From positions 496,001 to 560,000 of the forward strand of contig NZ_JAJBZT010000001.1 in assembly GCF_020564625.1 (NCBI RefSeq): a stretch of DNA of 64,000 bases. Reading direction: 5' to 3'. The position numbers and the translations under genes are program-made. Below, piece after piece: positions 48,099 through 57,653 of this stretch. The notes beneath the pieces are model-generated. The model had not been told where the DNA came from, searched no databases, and saw only the letters and a program-made list of their open reading frames with translations. The stretch's first letter is position 1. Each line of letters begins with the position of its first letter. Source of the DNA: Leeia speluncae (GTDB lineage: Bacteria > Pseudomonadota > Gammaproteobacteria > Burkholderiales > Leeiaceae).

Positions 48099-49224
48099 AG
48101 TAACTGCGGCAGATATTGCTTGGATGCAAGAAGCGCTTGCTGAAGCAGATAAAGGTATTTACATCACCACACCTAACCCTTCGGTTGGTTGTGTGTTGGT
48201 AAAAGAAGGTGAAGTTGTTGGACGTGGACATACGCAACCAGCAGGTCAAGCGCATGCTGAAGTAATGGCATTGCGATCTGCAGGAGCGCTTTCTGTTGGC
48301 GCGACTGCTTATGTGACACTCGAACCATGTAGCCATTTTGGAAGAACTCCTCCGTGTGCCGATGCTTTGATTCGAGCAGGAATTTCCCGTCTTGTGGTGG
48401 CTGCGTTAGATCCTAACCCGCTTGTGTCAGGGCAAGGGCTAGATAGAATAAAAGCCGCTGGGATTGAAGTCGTGACCGGCGTGTTGGCCGATGCTGCAAC
48501 TTATCAACTGCGTGGCTTCCTTAGTCGAATGACAAGGCACCGCCCTTGGTTGCGATTAAAAATAGCAGCGAGCTTAGATGGTAAAACTGCATTAGCCAAT
48601 GGTGATAGTAAATGGATAACCGGTAACGCCTCGCGTTCGGATGTACAGCATTGGCGAGCCAGAAGTTGCGCAATGGTCACAGGTATCGGCACCGTTATAG
48701 CGGATGATCCTCAGCTAAATGTGCGGATATTAAACGGTGAGGATTGGCATGGACGTCAGCCCGTTACGGTTATTTTAGATACAGATCTGAAAATATCACC
48801 CAATGCCAAAATTCTGAAAAACCCGCAGGTGGTGGTTTTAACGGCAAATACAGCACAACTTCAAACCATTGCTTCAGACCATATACAAGTAGTGGTTCTG
48901 CCAAGAGAAGGTCATCACCTTTCTATGAGAGCCGTCCTGGATTTCTTGTCGTCGCAATCTTGGAATGAAGTAACAGTGGAAGCTGGTGCAATACTGAATG
49001 CGGCATTTCTAGATAGTGGAATGGTTGATGAAATTATTCTGTACCAAGCGCCGAAGCTTTTAGGCACGGGTGGCCGAGAAATGATTGCATCTAAACCATT
49101 GCAAAACTTAGCATCCGCCACCACCTTTGTAGTGAAAGATTGCCAGCCTGTTGGTGAAGACATGCGCTGGATATTACATACCCAACCTAAACCATCTGCG
49201 TTAGTGCAGACAGAAGTGGAGTGA
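48091..49224 (+). CDS. ribD: Bifunctional riboflavin deaminase/reductase RibD
   Basis: A 377-residue two-domain enzyme for the second and third steps of riboflavin synthesis. The N-terminal deaminase has zinc-binding HAEVMAL and [12 protein letters not shown]. The C-terminal reductase begins at about residue 145 with [16 protein letters not shown] and contains [13 protein letters not shown] in place of the commoner GGxxL-type block. The start overlaps nrdR; the stop overlaps an open GTG codon before ribE. It is one operon with nrdR and ribE. Confidence 0.96.
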   Translation: MPEVTAADIAWMQEALAEADKGIYITTPNPSVGCVLVKEGEVVGRGHTQPAGQAHAEVMALRSAGALSVGATAYVTLEPCSHFGRTPPCADALIRAGISRLVVAALDPNPLVSGQGLDRIKAAGIEVVTGVLADAATYQLRGFLSRMTRHRPWLRLKIAASLDGKTALANGDSKWITGNASRSDVQHWRARSCAMVTGIGTVIADDPQLNVRILNGEDWHGRQPVTVILDTDLKISPNAKILKNPQVVVLTANTAQLQTIASDHIQVVVLPREGHHLSMRAVLDFLSSQSWNEVTVEAGAILNAAFLDSGMVDEIILYQAPKLLGTGGREMIASKPLQNLASATTFVVKDCQPVGEDMRWILHTQPKPSALVQTEVE

Positions 49225-49226
49225 TC

Positions 49227-49838
49227 GTGTTTACAGGTATTATTCAGGCGGTTGGTACGATTACCGCAATAGAAGAAAAAGGCCAAGATGTTCGTCTGAC
49301 AGTCGATAGCAGTAAGCTAGATCTAGGTGATGTTGGTCTCGGTGATAGTATTGCCCACAACGGTGTGTGCTTAACGGTGATTGAAAAATTACCGAATGGC
49401 TACTTATTAGATGTATCTGCAGAGACGTTAAATGTCACTGTGGGTCTAGACAAGGTGGGTAACCTAGTCAATTTAGAAAAGGCTATGCGCTTATCTGATC
49501 GTTTAGGTGGTCATTTGGTATCTGGTCACGTGGATGGTGTTGGTATTGTAAAAAGTTTTGCGACGCCAGAAGGTGAAGCTGATAGTGATTGTATGGAGTT
49601 GGTGATTGATGCACCAACGAATATTGCTCGTTATATTGCCAAAAAAGGATCAATCACCGTCAATGGTGTTAGCTTAACCGTGAATAAGGTTGATCACACG
49701 GCCTTCTCAATCAATTTGATTCCACATACGTTACAAGAAACGAATCTGCATCAATTGGCACCAGGTAGTAAAGTGAACTTAGAAATTGATTTGATTGCAC
49801 GTTATGTAGAGCGAATGAATCAGTTTGATCGCGCCTAA
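49227..49838 (+). CDS. ribE: Riboflavin synthase alpha chain
   Basis: A 203-residue enzyme made of two homologous barrels that dismutates lumazine to riboflavin. The start MFTGIIQAVG is the hallmark N-terminus, so I use the GTG at 49227 rather than the GTG at 49221, which overlaps the ribD stop. A GGAG precedes it. The internal repeat is visible: NGVCLTV in the first half and NGVSLTV in the second. A strong terminator shared with rnr follows. Confidence 0.96.
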   Translation: MFTGIIQAVGTITAIEEKGQDVRLTVDSSKLDLGDVGLGDSIAHNGVCLTVIEKLPNGYLLDVSAETLNVTVGLDKVGNLVNLEKAMRLSDRLGGHLVSGHVDGVGIVKSFATPEGEADSDCMELVIDAPTNIARYIAKKGSITVNGVSLTVNKVDHTAFSINLIPHTLQETNLHQLAPGSKVNLEIDLIARYVERMNQFDRA

Positions 49839-49870
49839 TTTGTGCGATTAACTGATTTTGTCTCAAAATA

Positions 49871-49899
49871 AAAAAGCCCCGAGTTAATCGGGGCTTTTT
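49871..49899. terminator. Bidirectional terminator between ribE and rnr
   Basis: Perfect 12-bp stem AAAAAGCCCCGA / TCGGGGCTTTTT with a 5-base loop between convergent genes. Confidence 0.93.
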
Positions 49900-49919
49900 A
49901 CTGGTGGGAAGACTTATTG

Positions 49920-52478
49920 CTAAGTTGTTTTTTTCCGTCGTCTAGTTCCCGTCGGCTTAGCAGCAGGTTTTCCACTTGGAGTCGTTGATGCTGTTCGCGG
50001 TTTGGCAGTTGATTTTGCACGACGACGTGGGGGTCGAGGGTTCGGTTCAGTTGGAGCTGCCGATTTTTGTTCAGACTTTCCAGTTGCAGCAGAACGACTC
50101 CGCTGACTTGTGCTGTTCTTACGTCTAGGTTTTTTCTGAGGAGTTAGATCCGTTTCTTCGTTCTCAGATTTTTCGTCAACTAGTACAAAATCTATCTTGT
50201 TGGTTTCCATGTCTACACGAACAACTTTAATGGTGACACGAGAACCTAACTGATAGACAACGCCTGTTTTTTCACCTAGTAGTTGATGTCTGATTGGATC
50301 AAAATGGAAGTAATCACGACCTAACTCAGAGATATGTACCAGACCTTCAATATAGATATCATCTAATAGTACGAAAATACCAAAGGCAGTCGCTGCTGAA
50401 ATGGTACCAGCATACACTTCACCCACCTTGTCTTGCATGAAATAGCATTTCAGCCAATTTTCGACGTCGCGAGAGGCTTCATCTGCACGACGTTCTGTCA
50501 TCGAGCAATGTTCACCTAATTGCGTCCAATTACCGGCTTTATATTTTTTTCCAGCAAGGATTGCCTTGATCGTCCGATGTACCAGTAAATCTGGGTAACG
50601 GCGGATAGGGGAGGTAAAATGCGTATACGCTTCGTAACCTAAACCAAAGTGGCCAATATTGTCAGGTTCATACTGTGCTTGCATTAGCGAACGCAGTAAG
50701 ACGGTTTGCATCAGCCCCGCATCAGGACGTTCACGGATTTTTTCCATCAACTGCGCATAGTCTTTGGCCGTTGGTTTTTCTCCACCACCTAGACCTAATC
50801 CGGTTTCTCTTAAAAAAGTACGAAGCTTTTCCTGTTTATCAGGAGATGGTACATCGTGATTACGGAATAAACATGGATGCTTATGCTTTAGAATAATATC
50901 TGCTGCGCACACGTTGGCCGCTAGCATACACTCCTCAATTAATCGGTGCGCATCATTGCGGACAACCGGAACGATTGTTTCAATTTTACCTTGATCATTA
51001 AAGATCATTTGTGTTTCGGTTGTGTCAAAATCAATCGCGCCACGTACATCGCGCGCTGCTTTTAATGCGTCGAATACTTGATTGAGATGTTGCAAGTGCG
51101 GTAATAAGGCTTTTGCTTCCGGGTCTACGATTTCCTCTGGTTTTGCTAACCAGTTTGCCACCTTTGTATAAGTTAAACGTGCTTGAGAGAACATCACCGC
51201 TTCGTAGAACTCATACTTCTTAATTTCACCCTTCTTATTGATTTGCATATCACAAACCATACAGAGGCGTTCAACCGCAGGGTTTAGTGAGCAAATCCCA
51301 TTTGAAAGGGCTTCTGGCAACATTGGGATCACACGCCTAGGGAAATAGACCGAGTTACCGCGTGCTTTCGCTTCTTCGTCTAAAGCTGTACCCGGTGTGA
51401 CATAAAAGCTAACGTCAGCAATGGCAACAACCAATCGCCAACCTTTGCCTTGCGGCTCACAAAATACCGCGTCATCAAAGTCTTTTGCCGTTTCACCGTC
51501 AATCGTTACTAACGGCAGGCTAGTTAGATCGACACGGCCTTCCTTATCTTTCTTACGTACTTTTTTCGGGATCTTTGTTGCTTCTACTTCATCAGAAAAA
51601 ATGTGCGGCAAATTATGTTTGCGTAACGCAATTTCAATTTCCATGCCTGGATCAGCATAGTTGCCTAATACTTCTGTCACTTTCCCAATGGGTTTTGCGT
51701 ACTTACTCGGCTGTTGAATCAGTGAAACCATCACAATCTGACCAGTTTGTAATGGTTGTTCTAAATGAGAATTTTCTGATTTAGGAAGCAGAATTTCATG
51801 AGAGATGCGTTTATCTTCTGCTAATACAAAAGGGATACCGCGCTCGACAATAATTCGACCAACTAGATGTTGTTGGGCGCGTTCTAATACTTCAATGATG
51901 ATGCCTTCACGCTTGCCGGTTCGATTTCCGCCGCGTTTTTCACCGGGTACTTCACGCACTAAGACCTTATCGCCATGCATGACTTTCTGCATTTCTCTTG
52001 CAGATAAGAATAGATCTGATGATCCATCTTCAGGTAAGCAAAATCCAAAACCATCTGCATGGCCTTGAACTTTACCCACGATTAAGTCGATTTTCTCCGC
52101 AATGCAAATCGCACCTTTTCGGTTAAAGATGATCTGGCCATCTCGCTCCATCGCGGCTAGTCGTTTAATGAAAAGTGTTTCTTCATCATTTCGGATTTCT
52201 AACAGATTCATCAGTTCAATCGGAAGAACTGGTACACCCTGGTCGGTTAAGATTTGGAGAATATATTCACGGCTTGGAAGAGGAAATTGATAGTTTTGCT
52301 TTTCTCTATCTAGCCATGGATCTTGCATTCGTAAACCACTTGAACGCGCATTTTGTGGCGCTGTTTGTCTCGCTGGTTTTGTTGCGGTTTTTTGTGGGGG
52401 ATTTGCCTGTCTTCTAGGACTGGCGCGTTTTACTGAAGAGGTGTTTGCTGTACTTTTGCTTCTTGGTTTTTTTTGCAT
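49920..52478 (-). CDS. rnr: Ribonuclease R
   Basis: An 852-residue processive 3'-5' exoribonuclease. Order: a basic N-terminal tail (about 1-50, Lys/Arg/Gln/Pro-rich), a winged-helix region, cold-shock domains, the RNB catalytic domain (DGETAKDFDDAVFCEP has the metal-binding aspartates), an S1 domain (GTISAATAFGIFVLL ... GLVHISELG), and a long basic tail of about 100 residues ending RRRKKTT. The ATG at 52478 (MQKKPRSK) is preferred; the frame opens 28 codons earlier, but that stretch overlaps the promoter of the tRNA-Leu genes. It is divergent from those tRNA genes. Confidence 0.95.
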   Translation of the reverse strand: MQKKPRSKSTANTSSVKRASPRRQANPPQKTATKPARQTAPQNARSSGLRMQDPWLDREKQNYQFPLPSREYILQILTDQGVPVLPIELMNLLEIRNDEETLFIKRLAAMERDGQIIFNRKGAICIAEKIDLIVGKVQGHADGFGFCLPEDGSSDLFLSAREMQKVMHGDKVLVREVPGEKRGGNRTGKREGIIIEVLERAQQHLVGRIIVERGIPFVLAEDKRISHEILLPKSENSHLEQPLQTGQIVMVSLIQQPSKYAKPIGKVTEVLGNYADPGMEIEIALRKHNLPHIFSDEVEATKIPKKVRKKDKEGRVDLTSLPLVTIDGETAKDFDDAVFCEPQGKGWRLVVAIADVSFYVTPGTALDEEAKARGNSVYFPRRVIPMLPEALSNGICSLNPAVERLCMVCDMQINKKGEIKKYEFYEAVMFSQARLTYTKVANWLAKPEEIVDPEAKALLPHLQHLNQVFDALKAARDVRGAIDFDTTETQMIFNDQGKIETIVPVVRNDAHRLIEECMLAANVCAADIILKHKHPCLFRNHDVPSPDKQEKLRTFLRETGLGLGGGEKPTAKDYAQLMEKIRERPDAGLMQTVLLRSLMQAQYEPDNIGHFGLGYEAYTHFTSPIRRYPDLLVHRTIKAILAGKKYKAGNWTQLGEHCSMTERRADEASRDVENWLKCYFMQDKVGEVYAGTISAATAFGIFVLLDDIYIEGLVHISELGRDYFHFDPIRHQLLGEKTGVVYQLGSRVTIKVVRVDMETNKIDFVLVDEKSENEETDLTPQKKPRRKNSTSQRSRSAATGKSEQKSAAPTEPNPRPPRRRAKSTAKPRTASTTPSGKPAAKPTGTRRRKKTT

Positions 52479-52486
52479 CGTGATAG

Positions 52487-52514
52487 TTGACACGGTTTTG
52501 TAAAGTCTTATAAT
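52487..52514 (+). promoter_or_regulatory. Consensus sigma-70 promoter (P1) for the tRNA-Leu pair
   Basis: TTGACA, 16-base spacer, TATAAT: both hexamers are perfect. It lies about 70 bases before the first tRNA-Leu and divergent to rnr. Confidence 0.88.
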
Positions 52515-52523
52515 GCGTGCTTC

Positions 52524-52552
52524 TTGACAGGCATGCAATAGATTTATATGGT
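52524..52552 (+). promoter_or_regulatory. Possible second promoter (P2) for the tRNA-Leu pair
   Basis: A second perfect TTGACA, then a 17-base spacer and TATGGT, or 15 bases and TATATG. It is weaker than P1 in the -10. Confidence 0.4.
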
Positions 52553-52583
52553 CTATTTGCAAAATAGTTTGTAAAGCTGGTGA

Positions 52584-52670
52584 GCCCAGGTGGCGGAATT
52601 GGTAGACGCACTAGGTTCAGGTCCTAGCGGTGGCAACACTGTGGAAGTTCGAGTCTTCTCCTGGGCACCA
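52584..52670 (+). tRNA. tRNA-Leu (anticodon CAG), copy 1
   Basis: An 87-base class II tRNA with a long variable arm. It begins GCCCAGGTGGCGGAATTGG, has TTCAGGT in the anticodon loop and ends in encoded CCA. The acceptor GCCCAGG pairs with CCTGGGC. Confidence 0.97.
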
Positions 52671-52699
52671 CGCAAATTATTGAAAACTCTGCTCATCAT

Positions 52700-52786
52700 G
52701 CCCAGGTGGCGGAATTGGTAGACGCACTAGGTTCAGGTCCTAGCGGTGGCAACACTGTGGAAGTTCGAGTCTTCTCCTGGGCACCA
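52700..52786 (+). tRNA. tRNA-Leu (anticodon CAG), copy 2
   Basis: Identical in all 87 bases to copy 1 and separated from it by 29 bases of unrelated sequence. Probably one transcript from the upstream promoter. A tandem duplication. Confidence 0.97.
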
Positions 52787-52934
52787 GTTGTCCTTCTGTA
52801 GTATTTCTCCTTTAAAATTATCCAAATCATTGTTTTAGATGCAATTTATCGTTGGCTTCTAACATACATTTGTGCCAATTTGTCGATTTCCACTTGTCTA
52901 CACCCAAGGTTCTGTGAAATAGTTAATGTTTTTT

Positions 52935-52953
52935 CAAATCGTTTGCAGATTTG
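52935..52953. repeat. Short inverted repeat upstream of argF
   Basis: CAAATC / GATTTG around a 7-base centre, about 50 bases before the argF start. It does not match an ArgR box well; it may be a hairpin or an operator. Nothing else is evident in the 218-base gap after the tRNA genes. Confidence 0.3.
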
Positions 52954-53004
52954 GCAAAATTTAGAATTTAGATGTACCCGTATAACTCAAGAAACGAGGA
53001 AAAC

Positions 53005-53922
53005 ATGGCAGTAAAGCATTTCTTGCAATTCAGTGACTTCACTTTGGCCGAGCATGAATACTTGCTACGACGAACAGCCGAATTGAAACGACGCTGGAAA
53101 GCAGGCGAAATTTACCAGCCACTTGCAGGTAAAGTGTTGACCATGATTTTTGAGAAGAACTCGACACGTACGCGTGTTGCGTTTGAAGCTGGTATGGCGC
53201 AATTAGGCGGTCATGCAGTTTTTCTATCTAATAATGACTCTCAACTTGGTCGTGGTGAGCCAATTGAAGATGTATCTCGTGTTGTTTCACGCATGACAGA
53301 CATTGTCATGGTGCGTACTTTTGAACATCGCATTGTTGAACGTTTCGCATCGGTTTCAAAAGCACCAGTGATTAACGCACTGACGAATGAATTTCATCCA
53401 TGCCAAATCATGGCAGATATCTTTACCTTTATTGAGCACCGAGGTGATATCAAAGGTAAAACTGTTGCTTGGATTGGTGACGCGAATAATATTTCTTATA
53501 CATGGAGACAAGCAGCGAAACTGTTTGATTTCCAATTACGTGCAGCGACACCAAAAGGGTATGAGTTCAAAGATGTCGATGGCGTGAAGTATGATGAACG
53601 CCATTTTGTACAATTACATGATCCAATTGCGGCAGTAAAAGATGCTGACATTGTCACTACTGATGTTTGTGTCTCAATGGGCTTTGAGCGTGAATCATTG
53701 CAGCGTAAGATGGATTTTGAACCATACGAAGTAACAACAGATCTAATGTCTCATGCAAAGCCAGATGCGTTATTTATGCATTGCCTACCTGCTCACCGTG
53801 GTGAAGAAGTGGCCGCAGAGGTGATTGATGGGCCGCAAAGCGTGGTATGGGATGAAGCAGAAAACCGTATGCACACCCAGAAGGCGCTTTTAGAATACCT
53901 ATTGTTAGGTCAAGTTGACTAA
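53005..53922 (+). CDS. argF: Ornithine carbamoyltransferase
   Basis: A 305-residue enzyme that makes citrulline from ornithine and carbamoyl phosphate. The carbamoyl-phosphate motif is NSTRTRVAFE, the second substrate block is FHPCQ and the catalytic HCLPAHRG is near residue 260. The ATG at 53005 (MAVKHFLQFSDFTLAE) has a GAGG upstream; the longer open frame from 52972 is not used. The gene is followed 55 bases later by a small membrane protein gene. Confidence 0.96.
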   Translation: MAVKHFLQFSDFTLAEHEYLLRRTAELKRRWKAGEIYQPLAGKVLTMIFEKNSTRTRVAFEAGMAQLGGHAVFLSNNDSQLGRGEPIEDVSRVVSRMTDIVMVRTFEHRIVERFASVSKAPVINALTNEFHPCQIMADIFTFIEHRGDIKGKTVAWIGDANNISYTWRQAAKLFDFQLRAATPKGYEFKDVDGVKYDERHFVQLHDPIAAVKDADIVTTDVCVSMGFERESLQRKMDFEPYEVTTDLMSHAKPDALFMHCLPAHRGEEVAAEVIDGPQSVVWDEAENRMHTQKALLEYLLLGQVD

Positions 53923-53977
53923 AATGAGTGGCTTCTTGATGAAGTCACTCTAAATCCCAAGTGAAGGAATATAGATC

Positions 53978-54181
53978 ATGCAAATTAGTGAAGAAGTTGT
54001 TGCTACGCTAGGTATGCAAATCGGTCTAACGGGATTGATCCTTTACATGTCATTTATTGTTTATGACTTAGCTAAAGAATCAAAAGCGGGAAAGTACGGC
54101 ACCATCGTCTTGTTTGGTACATTAGGTTTAGGTGTATTTGGGTTTGTTTTGAAAACTATTTTGACCGAAATTTTGGTCTGA
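53978..54181 (+). CDS. DUF2788 small membrane protein
   Basis: A 67-residue protein with two hydrophobic helices (about residues 13-32 and 43-60) around a short charged loop DLAKESKAGKYG, which is the family signature. The function is not known. An AAGGA lies 11 bases before the ATG. It is followed 14 bases later by ppnP, so the pair may be co-transcribed after argF. Confidence 0.85.
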   Translation: MQISEEVVATLGMQIGLTGLILYMSFIVYDLAKESKAGKYGTIVLFGTLGLGVFGFVLKTILTEILV

Positions 54182-54195
54182 GTTGAGAGAGAAAA

Positions 54196-54513
54196 ATGGC
54201 TGATTTAGTAATTGCAGATGTAACCGTAAATAAAAAAGCTAGCGTTTATTTTGATGGTAAATGTATTAGCCATGGTGTTACTTTTCCTGATGGTACTAAA
54301 AAATCAGTTGGTGTGATTTTGCCAGCATCTTTGACTTTCAATACCGGCGCACCAGAAATCATGGAAATTGTTGACGGTGCATGCAAGGTACGCTTGAAAG
54401 GTACTGAAGAATGGGTAGCTTATGCTGCTGGTTCAGAATTCAAAGTACCAGGTGATTCTAGCTTTGATATTGAAGTATCAGAAACAGTGCATTACGTCTG
54501 CCATTTTGGTTGA
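54196..54513 (+). CDS. ppnP: Pyrimidine/purine nucleoside phosphorylase PpnP
   Basis: A 105-residue cupin-fold protein (former DUF1255, YaiE) that splits nucleosides with phosphate. Family marks include FDGKCISHGVTFPDGTKKSVGV and the late FKVPGDSSFDIEV. It is slightly longer than E. coli PpnP (94). An AGAGAG precedes the ATG. A weak hairpin (54518-54540) and a strong terminator follow. Confidence 0.93.
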   Translation: MADLVIADVTVNKKASVYFDGKCISHGVTFPDGTKKSVGVILPASLTFNTGAPEIMEIVDGACKVRLKGTEEWVAYAAGSEFKVPGDSSFDIEVSETVHYVCHFG

Positions 54514-54550
54514 TTTAAACTCGCCAGCGGTTAGCGAGTTTATGCATCGC

Positions 54551-54584
54551 AAAAAAGCCAGCAACTGTTGATGCTGGCTTTTTT
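54551..54584. terminator. Bidirectional terminator between ppnP and ung
   Basis: Stem AAAAAAGCCAGC / GCTGGCTTTTTT (12 bp, perfect) with a 10-base loop between convergent genes. Confidence 0.92.
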
Positions 54585-54588
54585 ATTG

Positions 54589-55317
54589 CTAAGTGTTTGG
54601 CAATTGCCAATTAATCGGTTTCACGCCTCTCTCTTGTAACCATTCATTCGCTTTATTAAAGTGGTTACAACCAAAAAATCCTCGGTAGGAAGATAGTGGG
54701 GAGGGGTGAGGTGCTTCTAGCACCAACTGATGAGAAGGAATGAGTGATTTCTTCTTTTGTGCATCACTTCCCCAAAGTAAAAATACAATCGGTTGAGATT
54801 GGTTGGCGATAACACTTATCAGATGATTGGTAATGGTTTCCCAGCCGTGCCCTCGATGACTCCCTGCTTTGTCTTTTCTTACACTAAGAACCGTATTTAG
54901 TAACAAAACCCCTTGCTTTGCCCATTCTGAAAGCTCTCCGCTAACTGGTGCAGATGTAATCGCGTTTGATTCTAGCTGTTCTTTAAACATGTTTCGTAAG
55001 GATGGCGGGATCTTCACACCTTTTTGTACACTAAATGCCAGCCCGTGCGCTTCACCTTCCCCGTGATAAGGGTCTTGCCCTAGGATCACAATTTTTATTT
55101 GATCAAGCTTGGTCAAATGAAATGCAGTAAATAAGCTAGTAGGGTAAACCGTTTGTCCAGCTTCCTTTTCCTTTGCTAGTAAGGCATTGACTTGTTCCCA
55201 TGCACTATCAAGTAAGGAGTTACTTAAAATTTGTTTCCAAGCATCAGGCAATGCAGCTACTTGATGGGTGATTGACTCGAATTCAGTTTCATTTTGAAAC
55301 ATAAAATTTTGCTGCAT
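54589..55317 (-). CDS. ung: Uracil-DNA glycosylase
   Basis: A 242-residue family 1 enzyme that removes uracil from DNA. Motif A GQDPYHGEGEAHGLAFSV and motif B HPSPLSSYRGFFGCNHF are exact. The ATG at 55317 lies 2 bases after the tex stop on the same strand, with only a weak AGAG, so it is likely coupled to tex. An in-frame Met at residue 6 is an alternative start. Confidence 0.96.
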   Translation of the reverse strand: MQQNFMFQNETEFESITHQVAALPDAWKQILSNSLLDSAWEQVNALLAKEKEAGQTVYPTSLFTAFHLTKLDQIKIVILGQDPYHGEGEAHGLAFSVQKGVKIPPSLRNMFKEQLESNAITSAPVSGELSEWAKQGVLLLNTVLSVRKDKAGSHRGHGWETITNHLISVIANQSQPIVFLLWGSDAQKKKSLIPSHQLVLEAPHPSPLSSYRGFFGCNHFNKANEWLQERGVKPINWQLPNT

Positions 55318-55319
55318 GA

Positions 55320-57596
55320 TTATCTCTTTAGCTTGGCAAATGCCTCTGAAAAGGCGGTTGCCTTTGGCTGGTTTACATTGGCCTTAGGTGATGCGGTTGG
55401 TTTGTTAGTCGTTTGCTTATTCGCTTGTTTAACCGGCTCTGCGTTTAACTTCATACTTAATGCGATTCGTTTTCTTGCGACATCAATTTCAGTCACTTTT
55501 ACTTTGACAATATCGCCAGCTTTGACTACTTGGTGTGGGTCTTTCACAAACTGATCGGATAATGCAGAAATATGAACTAAACCATCTTGATGAACGCCAA
55601 TATCAACAAATGCACCAAAATTAGTAACGTTAGTGACAACGCCATTTAATAACATACCAATTGCTAGGTCTTTTATTTCATTGACTCCATCGTCAAAGGT
55701 AACCGCTTTAAATTCTGGCCTTGGGTCACGACCGGGCTTCTCTAGTTCTTTCAGAATATCCATGATGGTAGGAAGACCTGTTTCACCATCAACAAACTCA
55801 GTTGCGGGAATTTGCTTAAGAAGGCTGCTATTTCCAATTACTTCTAAAACCGGTTTGTTTAGTTTTGCTAACATTTTTGCGACAACAGGATAAGACTCTG
55901 GATGAACAGAAGAGTTATCTAGCGGATTATTGCTATTGCGAATGCGTAAGAATCCCGCTGCTTGCTCAAACGTTTTTTCTCCGAGGCGAGGTACTCTCTT
56001 CAATTGTTCTCTGTTTAAAAACTCGCCGTTCTGATCGCGAAACTCAACAATGTTTTTCGCAATCGTTGCAGATAACCCAGATATTCTTGTTAGCAGTGAA
56101 ATAGACGCTGTATTTAAATCTACACCGACCGCATTGACACAATCTTCGACTACCGCATCAAGTGACTTTGCTAATTGGACCTGATTCACATCGTGTTGAT
56201 ACTGGCCAACACCAATGGATTTTGGTGTGATTTTGACGAGTTCCGCGAGCGGATCTTGTAATCTTCTAGCGATAGAAACGGCACCTCGTAAACTCACGTC
56301 TAGCGTAGGAAACTCTTTCGCCGCTAGTTCTGAAGCAGAATAAACTGAGGCCCCTGCTTCAGATACAACAATTTTTTGCAGCTTGACTTGGCTATCGAAA
56401 GACTTGATTAATTCTTGTGCTAACTTATCTGTTTCTCTACTTGCAGTACCATTTCCAATCGCAATTAATTCTACTTGATGGGTGTTCACTAATTGGGTCA
56501 AGGTTTTAAGGCTACCAGACCAATCGTTGCGAGGGACATGAGGATAGATAGTATCTGTTGCGAGTAATTTTCCCGTTCCGTCTACTACTGCAACTTTGAC
56601 GCCGGTACGAAGTCCTGGGTCTAACCCAATCGTTACGCGTTGACCTGCAGGTGCGGCCAGTAACAAATCTTTTAAATTCTTGGCAAAAACGCGAATGGCT
56701 TCTGTTTCACTGCTTTCTTTTAGGGTTGCCAGCAATTCATTTTCTAGACTTGGTCCAATTTTACCTTTCCAAGCTAATTTTGCAGTTTCTACACGCCATT
56801 TTTGCGTGGCATGAGCATCAATTCGGGCATGCTGCAAGATCATGACTTCGGCTGCATTATTTACTTCTGAGGACTCTGGTAAATCTAGTTTAATACTCAG
56901 TGCATTTTCGGCAACTCCACGCAATATCGCTAATGCTCGGTGAGAGGGAATGGAGCGGATGTCTTCAGTAGCAGCAAAATAGTCTTTAAATTTCTCAGCA
57001 CTTTCGCTTTGGTCAATTCGCTTGGTGGTGATTTGTCCTTTTTGCCAAAGTAAATTTCGAAGCTTCCCAATTAAAGAGGCGTCTTCTGACCAGGTTTCAA
57101 TCACAATGTGTCTAGCGCCATCTAGCACGCTTTTAAGGTCAGCTAAATCTGGGTGTGAGCCGACAAACGTTGCCGCTAATTCTGCTGGCTCCAAATGTAA
57201 TTGGCTGAGAATTTTATCTGCTAGCGGAGCAAGTCCTTGCTCCCGCGCAATTTGTGCTTTGGTTCTTCTTTTGGGTTTAAAAGGGAGATAGAGGTCTTCT
57301 AAGGATTGCTTTGTATCTGCTTGTTGTAATTGTGTGAGTAACGATGGCGTCAGTTTTTCTTGCTCTGTGATGCTTTTAATAATCGCAGCACGTCGGTCTT
57401 CTAGTTCGGTTAGATAAGCTAGCCGTTCTTCTAAGGCGCGTAATTGGGTGTCGTCTAAGCCGTTGGTGACTTCTTTACGATATCGTGCAATAAATGGAAC
57501 CGTTGCACCTTCATTAAGTAAGGTAATTGCAGCATTAACCTGCTGCTCACGAACGTTTAGTTCAACCGCAATTCGTTTGGCAATCGAAGAAGACAT
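55320..57596 (-). CDS. tex: Tex-like RNA-binding protein
   Basis: A 758-residue transcription accessory protein (E. coli YhgF/Tex about 773). In order: N-terminal helical region with NEGATVPFIARYRKEVTNGLD, YqgF-like domain with TIGLDPGLRTGVKVAVVD, helix-hairpin-helix domain, and a C-terminal S1 domain (LNGVVTNVTNFGAFVDIGVHQDGLVHIS). The last 40 residues are Lys/Gln/Pro-rich. It acts in RNA binding and transcription. It is upstream of ung on the same transcript. Confidence 0.95.
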   Translation of the reverse strand: MSSSIAKRIAVELNVREQQVNAAITLLNEGATVPFIARYRKEVTNGLDDTQLRALEERLAYLTELEDRRAAIIKSITEQEKLTPSLLTQLQQADTKQSLEDLYLPFKPKRRTKAQIAREQGLAPLADKILSQLHLEPAELAATFVGSHPDLADLKSVLDGARHIVIETWSEDASLIGKLRNLLWQKGQITTKRIDQSESAEKFKDYFAATEDIRSIPSHRALAILRGVAENALSIKLDLPESSEVNNAAEVMILQHARIDAHATQKWRVETAKLAWKGKIGPSLENELLATLKESSETEAIRVFAKNLKDLLLAAPAGQRVTIGLDPGLRTGVKVAVVDGTGKLLATDTIYPHVPRNDWSGSLKTLTQLVNTHQVELIAIGNGTASRETDKLAQELIKSFDSQVKLQKIVVSEAGASVYSASELAAKEFPTLDVSLRGAVSIARRLQDPLAELVKITPKSIGVGQYQHDVNQVQLAKSLDAVVEDCVNAVGVDLNTASISLLTRISGLSATIAKNIVEFRDQNGEFLNREQLKRVPRLGEKTFEQAAGFLRIRNSNNPLDNSSVHPESYPVVAKMLAKLNKPVLEVIGNSSLLKQIPATEFVDGETGLPTIMDILKELEKPGRDPRPEFKAVTFDDGVNEIKDLAIGMLLNGVVTNVTNFGAFVDIGVHQDGLVHISALSDQFVKDPHQVVKAGDIVKVKVTEIDVARKRIALSMKLNAEPVKQANKQTTNKPTASPKANVNQPKATAFSEAFAKLKR

Positions 57597-57653
57597 ATAG
57601 TGGCAATCTAGCTATTAACAAGACCGCCACTTTGAAGAGGTTTCTATTGAAAA

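Noticed and set aside
52972-53004. An earlier argF start giving 11 extra residues
   Set aside because: The ATG at 53005 has a GAGG ribosome binding site and matches the family N-terminus.
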